This document shows, in pieces, positions 8,101-15,835 of a DNA stretch of 23,054 nucleotides; positions within the stretch are counted from its first letter, which is position 1, and every line of letters begins with the position of its first letter. The notes beneath the pieces are model-generated. The model searched no databases and had not been told where the DNA came from. It was given only the letters and a program-made list of their open reading frames with translations. Both the position numbers and the translations under genes were made by a program. The DNA comes from CAVEFW01 sp963643505 (GTDB lineage: Bacteria > Actinomycetota > Coriobacteriia > Coriobacteriales > Eggerthellaceae): positions 1 through 23,054 of the forward strand of contig CAVIKF010000020.1 of NCBI GenBank assembly GCA_963643505.1, written 5' to 3'.

Positions 8101-8231
8101 CGAGCAACGTCGGGCCCGTACAGGTGCGTGTATCCAAGCTCTTCGGTCATGTGCTCGATGATGCACTGCTCGTAGAAGTCCTCGTTGAATCCGCCGGGGA
8201 CCACCGCATAGGAATAGATACTGGCGCCCAT
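5142..8231 (-). CDS. hsdR: Type I R-M system restriction/translocation subunit HsdR
   Basis: This 1029-residue ATP-dependent motor and nuclease pulls DNA past the bound complex and cuts at a distance when the site is unmethylated. Visible parts are the N-terminal nuclease of PD-(D/E)XK type (Asp149 in RPDVIAF; Glu163 and Lys165 in MFELKSP), Walker A QGSGKS (303-308), the DEAH box (402-405, VVVMVDEAHRGQYG), motif III FTGTP (441-445), a late helicase motif QAIARVNRVCRGKEGG, and a C-terminal helical region for complex assembly. The ATG at 8231 follows the RHH gene stop by five bases. The gene is complete and uninterrupted, so restriction is possible whenever a working HsdS is made. Confidence 0.97.
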   Translation of the reverse strand: MGASIYSYAVVPGGFNEDFYEQCIIEHMTEELGYTHLYGPDVARTSDEYRDVFLPGILEDSLARINKGLPAAAIGEAILKIQNVEGGTLEQRNEAFNDYLQSGVEVRFFDGKQERDDIVCLLDFDDPDNNDFHVVNQWTFIEYSEKRPDVIAFINGMPLVMFELKSPSREETNASDAYLQLRNYMHHIPSMFVPNVFCVMSDMSETRVGTITADEDRYVAWKSTDGDYSETKAATWQTMLDGMMPKARLLDLIKNFVCFNDSNDKVIKILAAYHQYFGVRKAITRANEAVAGDGKIGVFWHTQGSGKSLSMVFFAHLLQQHLDSPTIVVITDRNDLDDQLFGQFGRCSAFLRQTPVQAVSRENLKALLVGREANGIIFTTMQKFTDGDEPLCDRSNVVVMVDEAHRGQYGLTEKMDASGKVSIGAARVVRKALPNASYIGFTGTPIALEDRNTREIFGDYIDVYDMTQSVEDESTKPVYYESRVVALRLDGDALGKIDAAYREFAEQADEASIEKSKRDLGGLDAIFDTPETIDALCRDIVEHYENNRADVLAGKALIVAYSRPIAMKIYSRIMELRPTWKEKVGVVMTMSNQDPEEWFEVCGGSKHKKDMEQRFKNDDDPLKIAIVVDMWLTGFDVPSLATMYVFKPMKGYNLMQAIARVNRVCRGKEGGLVVDYIGIARALKQAMKDYTKRDQGNYGNMDVAATAYPKFLEKLDVCRDLLYGFDYRKLIFTDKKAQLANAIAEGTDWLLDPKRQEDAEEFLKQCQLMNQALSLCKSLVSQGDQHEAAYLSVLRVQVLRLTGRKTSGGKGMTYAEFNKRVTEIMEQTVRADGVLNLFDDKDVEISLFDEAFLTEVANMKEKNVAVESLKRLIKDRVRTYQKTSVVKAQKFSDMLQGTLNGYLNGMLTNAQVIEELVNMAKEMMKDRTDAEKLGLNDEEMAFYDAITKPQAVHDFYNNDQLVAIARELTETMQKSATIDWQKKESARAGMRRAIKRLLRKYKYPPEGVDDAMDTVMKQCELWADSKTFE

Positions 8232-8236
8232 GGTCG

Positions 8237-8446
8237 CTACCGGCCTCTCTTCGAAAGCTCTTCGATCATGCAGGTGCGGACGAAGGCGGAGAAACTCATG
8301 CCACGCAGAGCCGCCTCCTCCTTGGCCGCGTCGCGCAGGGTGTCAGGTATTCGCAGGGTCACCGATACCTGTCGGCCCTCCACGAGGTGGTGCCGAATCT
8401 CGGTCTCGGTGGCGTTGCTGTTCACCAGCTCCGTGTAGCTCTCCAT
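8237..8446 (-). CDS. Ribbon-helix-helix DNA-binding protein heading the hsd operon
   Basis: This 69-residue protein has an Arc/MetJ-type ribbon-helix-helix core: a strand RQVSVTLRIP, helix A DTLRDAAKEEAALRG and helix B SFSAFVRTCMIEEL. Such proteins bind DNA as dimers through the strand and often repress their own operon. The gene starts at ATG 8446 with TAGGAG about 7 nt upstream and ends five bases before hsdR, so it is the first gene of the R-M transcript. No toxin partner is beside it, which makes an antitoxin role less likely than regulation of the hsd genes. The fold call is from pattern and the regulatory role is inferred from position. Confidence 0.75.
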   Translation of the reverse strand: MESYTELVNSNATETEIRHHLVEGRQVSVTLRIPDTLRDAAKEEAALRGMSFSAFVRTCMIEELSKRGR

Positions 8447-8489
8447 CGTATGCTCCTAGCGTAAAGTGCAATACATTTGCCTTTTCGCC

Positions 8490-8495
8490 ATTATA
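8490..8495 (-). promoter_or_regulatory. Candidate -10 box of the hsd operon promoter
   Basis: A perfect TATAAT lies on the minus strand about 44 nt upstream of the RHH gene ATG at 8446. No good -35 is seen at 16-18 bp. The best hexamer is weak (TACGGT), so activity may be low or factor-dependent. No other promoter-like site is visible before hsdR, hsdM or hsdS. Confidence 0.5.
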
Positions 8496-8668
8496 CGCCC
8501 GCATTGGCCTTCACCGTATCTCATTCGTGTTGGTGGCTGTGTACAAGAAATTGGACAGGAACGCGGTATTCGACGACGTACTTTTAAGCAACTGCAAAGG
8601 CCTGATCGCCCGGGCATGCGCTATCCAGACCGTCAGCCAACGACTCCTCCGCTCTTGAGCGAGTGAGG

Positions 8669-8698
8669 GCTAACTACTACGACTGAGCTCGTCGAAGG
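8669..8698. repeat. Degraded direct repeat of the end of the membrane-protein gene
   Basis: The 30 bases match 8741-8770 at 25 positions, and all five differences are transitions. On the minus strand both encode a tail ending in a stop: FDELSRSS here and FGEFSRDS in the gene. This suggests a lost second copy or a local duplication. Confidence 0.6.
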
Positions 8699-8741
8699 AG
8701 CAAACTACCGGTTGACGCGCAAGGAGGCATTACGCAACTCG

Positions 8742-9626
8742 CTAACTATCACGGCTGAACTCGCCGAAGGTACCGCTGCTCTCGGCGGTCTTGGTGAAGG
8801 TCACGGTGTAGACGTCCCCGTTGGCGTCTTTGTAGGTGATGGGAATGTCGAAGGCGTCGCCGGACCTGGCGGCGCTGTAGGTCACCTTGATCATGTCGCC
8901 CTCCAGGCTGACCCCCGCGTCGTCGGCGGTGTCCACAAGGGTATAGGGCGCACTACCCTGAGCCCCGATGCTGGTGGTAACTTTACTCGAGTCAGAAAAC
9001 AGATAACCCGCGACGCTCACGACAACCATGACGACAATCAAAGCGTATGCGACCACACGCTTTCCCCCCTTGAGCAAAAGAGGAAACACCACGAGTTGAA
9101 GAACGATGAAAATGCAGGTCAACGTCATTTTCGGGAAGCTCACATACATCGTCGTGGCCATCCTGGGAAACGTCAGCGCGAGGATCCCCATAGGAATGAG
9201 CAGGATGACGACACTCCACCACGCGTCTCTTTTGATGAGGTTTGCGAGCATGCCGGCAGGAAAGGTGAGAAGGGTAATCAGACCCCAGATCGGGTAGTAG
9301 CCGAACAGCTGCCAACCCATTGAGCTAAACGGAACTTGAACGAGGTAGATAAGAGGCTGGCTGATGAGGAAGAAGACGAACGTCTTGAGGCCCGCCTCCA
9401 GCGGTTTCTCGCAACTCAGGGAAATGAAGAGCCCCATGAAGACCCAAAACTCGAAGGTGATGCCGGGCATCCGCAGGGAGGTACCCTCTAGGCACTCGGG
9501 CACCATCAAAAAGCCCGGCACAATGCCACATATGAAAGCCAGCAAAAGAACGAGCTTCCAGCTCATGTTGATCTTGGAGAAGAAACCTTCGATCTTCGAC
9601 ACAGATAGCCTCCTAGCAAACGGCAT
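8742..9626 (-). CDS. Seven-pass membrane protein with C-terminal ectodomain, unknown family
   Basis: This protein of about 294 residues is not assigned to a named family. Seven hydrophobic segments are clear, among them LVLLLAFICGIVPGFLMV, FEFWVFMGLFISL, LKTFVFFLISQPLIYLV, WWSVVILLIPMGILALTF and VVAYALIVVMVVVSVAGYLF. The last is followed by about 85 polar residues with a beta-rich look (IKVTYSAARSG, DIPITYKDANGDVYTVTFTK). With an odd number of segments the tail and the N-terminus lie on opposite sides, so the tail is probably outside. ATG 9626 is preferred over GTG 9632 because AGGGG lies 6 nt upstream. It stands alone between the R-M operon and a pseudogene. Transporter, sensor or anchor roles cannot be told apart. 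Confidence 0.75.
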   Translation of the reverse strand: MPFARRLSVSKIEGFFSKINMSWKLVLLLAFICGIVPGFLMVPECLEGTSLRMPGITFEFWVFMGLFISLSCEKPLEAGLKTFVFFLISQPLIYLVQVPFSSMGWQLFGYYPIWGLITLLTFPAGMLANLIKRDAWWSVVILLIPMGILALTFPRMATTMYVSFPKMTLTCIFIVLQLVVFPLLLKGGKRVVAYALIVVMVVVSVAGYLFSDSSKVTTSIGAQGSAPYTLVDTADDAGVSLEGDMIKVTYSAARSGDAFDIPITYKDANGDVYTVTFTKTAESSGTFGEFSRDS

Positions 9627-9639
9627 TTGCACCCCTATT

Positions 9640-9854
9640 CTAGCTTAAAGAGCGAATCCGAATCTGCCCCAGTTTCGTTGTCATTTTGATTTCGCCGGTG
9701 TAGGGGATCCCCTCCGCCGTAGACAACCCGGAACCTGCGCCGAAGAGCCAAGCAAGTCCTCGTCCTCCTTGGTCACGCGACCGTCGATGATGGGTCCAAC
9801 GGTGTGAAGCACATAGCGGCAGGACAGATTAAACGCCGGAGTGATAGCAGACGT
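9640..9854 (-). pseudogene. Decayed macrodomain / Sir2-like remnant (possible SirTM locus scar)
   Basis: On the minus strand one frame reads AITPAFNLSCRYVLHTVGP and IIDGRVTKEDEDLLGS. This matches the middle of a macrodomain, which removes or binds ADP-ribose; the YVLHTVGPI motif is characteristic. The frame then shifts. Another frame reads LFGAGSGLSTAEGIPYTGEI, which looks like the NAD-binding GAG motif near the start of a sirtuin. It stops at 9640. In many bacteria a macrodomain gene is followed by a SirTM sirtuin in the same direction, so a deletion joining the two is a simple reading. Neither piece has a start or is long enough to work. The macrodomain call is firmer than the Sir2 call. 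Confidence 0.55.
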
Positions 9855-9887
9855 TTTTCACTCTGTTTCATGGACCGGGCCTCTTTT

Positions 9888-10604
9888 CTATGACCTGCTT
9901 GTAGCCCTTGCGTCCCTGATCTTTTGAACGTTCGCGTTCATCAAGCGCCGCCCGATGTTGCGATAGGCGAACGCCTTGCAAGCCGACATCTCCTGGCTAT
10001 GTTCCCGAAGAAAACAGTCGGGGCTTTCGTAGACGCCGTAGTCCCGGTTGATGCCTTCGCTTTGGATGTAGGTGTTGTTGCGATTGAAATCGATCACAGG
10101 ATGGCGTAGGTCGACGACAGCCACGCCGTACCCGCAAAACGCGCCTGTGCAGCCGGGATTCGCCGCCTGAAGACTCTCAAGGTACGGCTTGTCGAGGATG
10201 AAGCCCTCGAGCTCGTACCAGGCGCCCTCTAACCAAACCTCAACCCAGCTGTGCAACACGTTCGCCGGCGCTAGCGCATACACGAACCCCGTCATCGCGC
10301 CCCTCTGGAGTTTCTTGTCGATGGTGAAACCATGGACGCGACAAGGAACACCGCAGCAACGCAATAGCGCCATAAACAACGTACCCTTGGTGTTGCACTG
10401 GCCGTAGCCGTCGGCGAGAACCCTGGAGGCGGGTATCGCATCATCGATGTTATATCCGAACAGAATCTCATCGCGCACGAAGTCGTAGATCGCCCTTATC
10501 CGCTCGAAGTCGCCAAGATCTCGCCAGCGGTGCTGTTCGACGAGGCGCTGTATCGTGGGATGGGAGAAATCCAACATTGGCGTCTCTGCCAGATATCTGT
10601 CCAT
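9888..10604 (-). CDS. Transglutaminase-like cysteine protease-fold protein
   Basis: This 238-residue protein has a transglutaminase core. The nucleophile is Cys70 in GYGQCNTKGTLFMALLR, followed by CCGVPCRVHGF. The catalytic His is His118 in NVLHSWVEVW, and the acidic partner is probably Glu131 or Glu133 in WYELEGF rather than the usual Asp. There is no signal peptide or membrane segment, so it is probably cytoplasmic. ATG 10604 is chosen because GAGAGGG lies just upstream; the frame runs on to 10691 only through a tandem repeat. Bacterial members usually act as peptidases or amidases rather than protein crosslinkers. The substrate is unknown. It is transcribed away from the large surface-protein gene. 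Confidence 0.8.
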   Translation of the reverse strand: MDRYLAETPMLDFSHPTIQRLVEQHRWRDLGDFERIRAIYDFVRDEILFGYNIDDAIPASRVLADGYGQCNTKGTLFMALLRCCGVPCRVHGFTIDKKLQRGAMTGFVYALAPANVLHSWVEVWLEGAWYELEGFILDKPYLESLQAANPGCTGAFCGYGVAVVDLRHPVIDFNRNNTYIQSEGINRDYGVYESPDCFLREHSQEMSACKAFAYRNIGRRLMNANVQKIRDARATSRS

Positions 10605-10634
10605 AAGCGAACCCTCTCTTCCGTCAGTTTTTGT

Positions 10635-10677
10635 CCGGTATTCTAAGCAAATTTCTGCCCGGTATTCTAAGCAAATT
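10635..10677. repeat. Two tandem 24-bp-period direct repeats upstream of the transglutaminase gene
   Basis: The 19 bases CCGGTATTCTAAGCAAATT occur exactly at 10635-10653 and 10659-10677, centre to centre 24 bp. On the minus strand each contains TAGAAT, and the nearer one (10640-10645) is about 36 nt upstream of the ATG and could be a -10 box. The layout fits two operator sites on similar faces of the helix, or a small tandem duplication. Confidence 0.7.
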
Positions 10678-10691
10678 GCACGACAAAGCAA

Positions 10692-10867
10692 TTCTCACGC
10701 GCGATTATACGTTCGATTTCGGGCGCAAAAAAGGATGGGTTGATTTTGCTAGCTTAATCCCCTAGTTGTGCATAGTTGTTGCTGCTAAAATTCATCGATT
10801 GGTTGAGTGATCAATCCAATAGCATCGCTCTAACGGGCGTCGGCGATTTATATTGAATGGAAGGCCT
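10692..10867. promoter_or_regulatory. Divergent promoter region with imperfect inverted repeat
   Basis: AT-rich spacer between the transglutaminase gene and the large surface-protein gene. ATTGGTTGA (10798-10806) and TCAATCCAAT (10811-10820) form an imperfect inverted repeat with a one-base bulge around GTGA, about 50 nt before the surface-protein start. No clear -35/-10 pair is seen. GGAAGG at 10859-10864 is the ribosome binding site for ATG 10868. Confidence 0.35.
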
Positions 10868-13800
10868 ATGAAAGCCGCAAACAAACAAACAAGCAGGCAA
10901 ACAAATAACGACACTGCTCATCTCCCAGACGAAACCCCTGATAACATGGCAGAGGCTTGTGCCAGCCAAGCGCCGCACTCTGCGACCCACTCAACGCATG
11001 GCGTCACCAGGCGCGTATTTGCCGCAGGTGCTCTTGCGGCGGTGGGTTCGCTTTTTATGGAGCCTGTTTCGGGTGTCAAAAATACATATTGGCTGCCAGG
11101 TGTCCAAAAGGCGTATGCCTACGAAGCAACAACCGTTACCATTGACTCCAACAAGTTCGCTGTGCTTTGTTGCGATTTGAGCCGATACGCCTACGATAAG
11201 GGTCTTAAACACGCCGCATATGTTCAATCCGTCGCCGTTACGGTGAAATCCCTGTATAACGATTATAAAAAGACGGTATATACCGGAGAAGACGGCCTTG
11301 CTGTTTTTGACATGCAACCATTTGCCCGTACTACGCACGTTGAAGGTCAAAACGGAAGCTTTTTGGAATTTGACGCAACCGTTACGGTAGATGCTAGTTC
11401 TTGCTACACAGAATTCCCGAGAAGTGGAAACAGGTATAGCAGCGATTGGGATGGCCCGTATGCGTACCACGATGTTACCTATCAGTCTGTTCATATCACG
11501 GGTGGTACAGCCCTTCGTCCTGCCATGACAGACAGAGTAGCCCGCGATTCCAAAGACCAGTGGAGCCCCTACTTCCGCAAGATTGCCTTCGATGGCTGGG
11601 ATATTCAGACCTCTGATCTGGAGTTTGTGCTTTCTCCCGCAAACGACGCTACGCATGACCTTGAATGCGAGCTGTATTTCCCCAAGGCCACCCAGTATTC
11701 CATTCAACCTATTGTTAAAACCAGCAGTGATAGCTCACGCATAGGCAAGGCAATTGCTGATGCGCAAACAATTTCGGGTGGAAAAGGCGAATACATAACC
11801 GCCAAATTTTCCAAGAAATTCCTCTTGACAGGCAATGTGGATGCAGTGACGGTAGGCGACACTATCGACATTGTGGTAACCAACCCTTCTAAAAGCGGCA
11901 GCGATGCAAACATACTTACCGTCTCTACGAAAATTAGTTTTTCTGCCGCTCCTTGTGATGAAGGTTTTATACAAGATAATATTGATTTCCCGCTAACCTT
12001 GGGTGATGGCACCATTGGTTCAAAATCCACCATGGCGGCTTCTGAAAACGAATCCAACATCATGCTTGCTAGCGGCAGAGATTACGGTATGCGCACCCCC
12101 GGAAATATGAAGTTCACATTGCCGAATAATGGCTGGCCAAAAGCAATTAAAGGCATGAACCTTGAACTTTGGATGCCATCTTTGCCATTTGTGTTTCGCT
12201 ATGACCCTTTGGGAACCATTATGTTTGGCATAGATTTGGAGCTTTTCAACTATTCCAACGCAAAAGACCCAATTGATGGCAACAACAGTTGGCGCTACCA
12301 GCCACGAGGCTTAGATCCTACGAAACAAATGGAGAACAAGTGGCAAAAGTTTAAAAACTTCCAAAAACAATACAAAGACATGAGGTCGGGGACGAAAAAG
12401 AAGCATAAGTTCTCGGGGTTTGGTTCGTTTACTGTACATTTCCAGGCTCTTGCTTTGCTGAAATGGGAGGACGATAAAAAACTCTATGACGGCGCCTTAG
12501 AGGCAGGCCTTGGGTTTGATCTTAGTGGCTGTTTTACTGAACGTGTTCTTATTGTTGTTGTGCCTGCATTCGTTACCGTAGAAATAGGCGGTGGGATTGA
12601 CTTTGCCCTCAGTAAAGGCTTGATCTCCGATGTATCTAAGCTGGATGGGAAAATTCATTCTATCAACAACGTTTTCGGCAACCTTGATTTTACGAACGAC
12701 AAGAGCGTTTTCACTATGACTCTGAATGGTCGTCTTGCGCTTACTATTGGCATTGGTTGTGAATACGTTGTTGCTTTTGGCGTTCGTGGTAGCGGTGGTA
12801 TATCGTTTTCTCTTCAATGGGGCGACCCAAAGCCAGGAAAGCATTATCCACGACAAATCTTTGGTGCCAATGCAAGTATTAGCCTGTGGGCACAAGCATT
12901 CTATTTCTTTAAATACACCATTACCTTCTGGAGTTACAGCAATCCTGCAATTTATGACAGCGACAAAAGCGACAATTCTCGGAGCATGGCCGCTTTTGCA
13001 AATGAGGAAAGCAGCTTTGAGCCTTTAGCGGCAGCTACCAACGAAGGCGGCGAATATTACATTTCAGAGCTAGCCGCAGAGCCTGCTCTTGTGAACGACT
13101 CTGGTGAAGATGATAATTACAACCTTGACCCAAGCAAGTTCACCATCATTACTGCCAATGAACTAAGAAACGTAGCCGAGGTAAAGGTGAGCCTCGACGA
13201 CAAATCCACGGCAAGCCTGGCAACTACGGCTATTGCCATGGCGGAATCTGCCAGCGAGAATGCTTCGTTTGAGCCATTTAGCATTACCGATTTCTCTTCT
13301 GGTGCCTACACGTGCAGCGGTGATGCTGTTAAGTCAGCGCATATGGATAGTGTTACCGCTATCTTTACGAATGATGCTTCTGCTGTCATGCTTGCGGCGG
13401 CCGAAGAGGGAAACGATAGCGGTGACGATGGCTACGAATACGAGTGGACCGATGATCATGGTTATTTTTATGACGACCGTTCATCGGGCGATGCTGTCAT
13501 TTACGAGCTTGGCGATGAAGGCGGCGTTCGCCCACGTCATATGAACATTCTTGCGAAGAATGTTTTCGCATCGCCACGGGGTAAGTTTATTGAAATTGGC
13601 GATGTACGCTATTTGTTCCGCATTGCTCCTGTTTTGTATAACGGCGTGGTTTTAAGCCGCGTTGTATATCAGAGCGTTACCAATACCGGCGTTTCGAACC
13701 CCTTCCCGGTGAAGTTTGATTCAACGAGCGCAGGTGTTCCGCGCGATAGTTTGTTTGACTACGACTTTGACATTAAGATTGTAGACAAAGACTCCGATAA

Positions 13801-15826
13801 CCCCAGTGTTTTGCTGCTTGTTGTGTCTGGCGAGCGTCCTAACGAAGACAAGACTACTATTTTTGAAGCTGCAGAATCCACCTACGCAACCATGGTTAAG
13901 CTTAACTGGAAAGCCCAGGCAGCAGGCGCAGACCGTGGCGACTTTGTAACTACTGTTTACAAATCGTGGAGCTCCCCTTCGTATTCACAAACGAGCAAAT
14001 ACTATGCATTCCGATGCCCCTCGCTCTTTTCCGGTGATGGTGTTTCCAAGGCTGCTTTCGATGCCATTGCCGCGGTAGATGGGTATAGCCACTATTTTGG
14101 CTCGCTGCTTGTTGATGCAGCCGACACCAAGGAAGGTCTGTTAACGCCGGGCCTTTCGAACACGGCTATAAACGTGCTGCACTTTGTGTCAAATTGGGAA
14201 GATGACATTAACATCATCGATCAAGCGTCGGTAAGTGTGCAAGCTGGTACGCAGGCTGTTGTTCCTGATAGCGCCCAACTTGCAACCGATGGCTCCGGCG
14301 CGGTGTTCGCAATTTTTGGTTACATAACCACCGAAGGCGCTGGCGTGCATGCCTTGAAGCTCTCCTTTGATAAGACTGCTGTTTCTGGCGGCAATCAGGG
14401 TTCCCACGATGCTGCCGCACTTGCTACTGATGGCGTGGCGACAGGCAACGAGAGCTTACAGTACAACAAGTTGAGCGCTATCACGTCTATTCCGGTTATC
14501 AACCCCGACAATACGGTAAAGAACCTCTCGCCGCTTGAAGATGCCTGCAGCCTTATGGCATCGGTTTCTACGGGCGAGCGCGACGACTCTGCTATGGCGG
14601 CTCCAACTGGCTATCTTGCTTTGGCAACGCTTCCTTCTGCTGCAGAAATTGAAGCACATGTTGGCGTTACTACCGGCTTTGCAAGCTTTAATTTGGCCTG
14701 CATCAGCCCAACCGATGTGCCGCTAAGCCGTTTGCACCTGCGCGCAGATCACAAGTATTGCTACTATCCGCTTAACCACGATGGCGTGAATGGCTTCGAG
14801 TACGATGACGACGGAAACGCCTCTGAGCACAAGGGTGAACCTGCGTACAGAATTATGGCGATGGCCCAGGTAAATGGCGTATTCAGCAAGCCGTTTGTTT
14901 TCGCTCAGTGTGATAACCCCCTTGATTCGCTTTTTGTGGTTGAAGATACTAACAATAGCTCGGTGTGCTGGAGCTCCTTCGCAGCCAATCACATTACTTC
15001 AGCCGACGACTCAAAGGCAGACATTTACGCGTTTGACGTTCCGTTTTTGTGCAGCGTAGCCACCACGGCTATTGCTCCGGTCGGTGGGGATGTAAACCCT
15101 GGTGAAACAAACGACTTCTACGTAACAATTAAAAATACGGGCAACACGGTTGTGACCAAGGCTAACCTTTATATTACCGATGCAGATGACTTTGTTTCTG
15201 TTGGTGAAATGCCAATTACGCTTGACTTTGATCAGGCTAAGAACAGCTCTGACAGTGGCTTATATGAAGACATTTATCACGGCTCTATGACCGACTCCAC
15301 GAAGGCTAACATCTTAGTTGCCGACGATGGAGATGCTGTTCTTCTTCCTGGTCAGTCTCGTACGTTTGTGGTTAAAGTTGATGTTCCAGAAAGCTGGAGG
15401 GGCCTTACTACCAAGGAAATTATTGCCAATACGCCATCGGGCGAAGCTGACTTTATTGACCCCGCAACCGGCGAAGAAGTATCCGAAAGCCCACGCGTGG
15501 CGCTTTATGAATCGAACGACAACAATTCGATTAATGCTACGATTGATGTTGTTGCCGATACCACGATAACTGTACCCGACGGGTCGGGTGAAGATTCTGA
15601 CAGCTCTGACTCAGACGATAACAGCAATAATAATGGTGATAGCGACTCGGGTGTGGGTAGTAAGACTACGCTAGCGGCTACAGGAGATAGTACGCTTTCG
15701 ATTTTGACTCCTGCTGCGATTGCCTTGGCAGCTGCCGGGGCAGGTTTGATTGCCTATAGCGCACGCCGTACAAGCCTTGAAAATGGCGACCCTGAAGACA
15801 CTAATTGCCAAGACGACAAGAAATAG
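10868..15826 (+). CDS. Giant Tat-exported, sortase-anchored surface protein, unknown function
   Basis: This 1652-residue protein was not recognised beyond its export parts. The N-terminus has a 47-residue polar region, then a twin-arginine signal (Arg48-Arg49 in GVTRRVFAAG, hydrophobic AAGALAAVGSLF, cleavage probably near AYAYEA at 82-87). The C-terminus has LAATGD (1602-1607), a hydrophobic stretch and ARR, i.e. a sortase signal, with an unusually long charged tail after it. Before it lies a Ser/Asp/Asn linker (about 1570-1600). Residues about 1395-1540 (VNPGETNDFYVTIKNTGN) look like a CARDB-type Ig-like domain. A beta-rich, glycine-containing region lies around residues 560-700 and an acidic Asp/Glu/Tyr stretch around 835-890. 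ATG 10868 is used because of GGAAGG; an upstream in-frame TTG at 10853 lacks one. It converges with the BspA-like gene. A structural or adhesive role is inferred. Confidence 0.85.
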   Translation: MKAANKQTSRQTNNDTAHLPDETPDNMAEACASQAPHSATHSTHGVTRRVFAAGALAAVGSLFMEPVSGVKNTYWLPGVQKAYAYEATTVTIDSNKFAVLCCDLSRYAYDKGLKHAAYVQSVAVTVKSLYNDYKKTVYTGEDGLAVFDMQPFARTTHVEGQNGSFLEFDATVTVDASSCYTEFPRSGNRYSSDWDGPYAYHDVTYQSVHITGGTALRPAMTDRVARDSKDQWSPYFRKIAFDGWDIQTSDLEFVLSPANDATHDLECELYFPKATQYSIQPIVKTSSDSSRIGKAIADAQTISGGKGEYITAKFSKKFLLTGNVDAVTVGDTIDIVVTNPSKSGSDANILTVSTKISFSAAPCDEGFIQDNIDFPLTLGDGTIGSKSTMAASENESNIMLASGRDYGMRTPGNMKFTLPNNGWPKAIKGMNLELWMPSLPFVFRYDPLGTIMFGIDLELFNYSNAKDPIDGNNSWRYQPRGLDPTKQMENKWQKFKNFQKQYKDMRSGTKKKHKFSGFGSFTVHFQALALLKWEDDKKLYDGALEAGLGFDLSGCFTERVLIVVVPAFVTVEIGGGIDFALSKGLISDVSKLDGKIHSINNVFGNLDFTNDKSVFTMTLNGRLALTIGIGCEYVVAFGVRGSGGISFSLQWGDPKPGKHYPRQIFGANASISLWAQAFYFFKYTITFWSYSNPAIYDSDKSDNSRSMAAFANEESSFEPLAAATNEGGEYYISELAAEPALVNDSGEDDNYNLDPSKFTIITANELRNVAEVKVSLDDKSTASLATTAIAMAESASENASFEPFSITDFSSGAYTCSGDAVKSAHMDSVTAIFTNDASAVMLAAAEEGNDSGDDGYEYEWTDDHGYFYDDRSSGDAVIYELGDEGGVRPRHMNILAKNVFASPRGKFIEIGDVRYLFRIAPVLYNGVVLSRVVYQSVTNTGVSNPFPVKFDSTSAGVPRDSLFDYDFDIKIVDKDSDNPSVLLLVVSGERPNEDKTTIFEAAESTYATMVKLNWKAQAAGADRGDFVTTVYKSWSSPSYSQTSKYYAFRCPSLFSGDGVSKAAFDAIAAVDGYSHYFGSLLVDAADTKEGLLTPGLSNTAINVLHFVSNWEDDINIIDQASVSVQAGTQAVVPDSAQLATDGSGAVFAIFGYITTEGAGVHALKLSFDKTAVSGGNQGSHDAAALATDGVATGNESLQYNKLSAITSIPVINPDNTVKNLSPLEDACSLMASVSTGERDDSAMAAPTGYLALATLPSAAEIEAHVGVTTGFASFNLACISPTDVPLSRLHLRADHKYCYYPLNHDGVNGFEYDDDGNASEHKGEPAYRIMAMAQVNGVFSKPFVFAQCDNPLDSLFVVEDTNNSSVCWSSFAANHITSADDSKADIYAFDVPFLCSVATTAIAPVGGDVNPGETNDFYVTIKNTGNTVVTKANLYITDADDFVSVGEMPITLDFDQAKNSSDSGLYEDIYHGSMTDSTKANILVADDGDAVLLPGQSRTFVVKVDVPESWRGLTTKEIIANTPSGEADFIDPATGEEVSESPRVALYESNDNNSINATIDVVADTTITVPDGSGEDSDSSDSDDNSNNNGDSDSGVGSKTTLAATGDSTLSILTPAAIALAAAGAGLIAYSARRTSLENGDPEDTNCQDDKK

Positions 15827-15835
15827 AATAGGACT

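Larger units (their letters stand above)
8447..8741. other. Spacer upstream of the hsd operon, with degraded sequence
   Basis: About 295 bases without a convincing gene. It holds the candidate operon promoter, a plus-strand open stretch (about 8523-8658) with no recognised family, and at 8669-8698 a degraded copy of the 3' end of the neighbouring membrane-protein gene. An imperfect GC-rich inverted repeat around GCTCTTGAGC (about 8649-8658) could act as a weak terminator for the membrane-protein gene. Confidence 0.4.

Noticed and set aside
8523..8658. Plus-strand open stretch reading VYKKLDRNAVFDDVLLSN and onward
   Set aside because: It looks somewhat protein-like but is short, has no proper start and matches no family I recognise; kept only as a note in the spacer entry.
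12497..12895. Minus-strand frames inside the giant surface-protein gene
   Set aside because: No start signals, and they lie wholly within a well-supported plus-strand gene.
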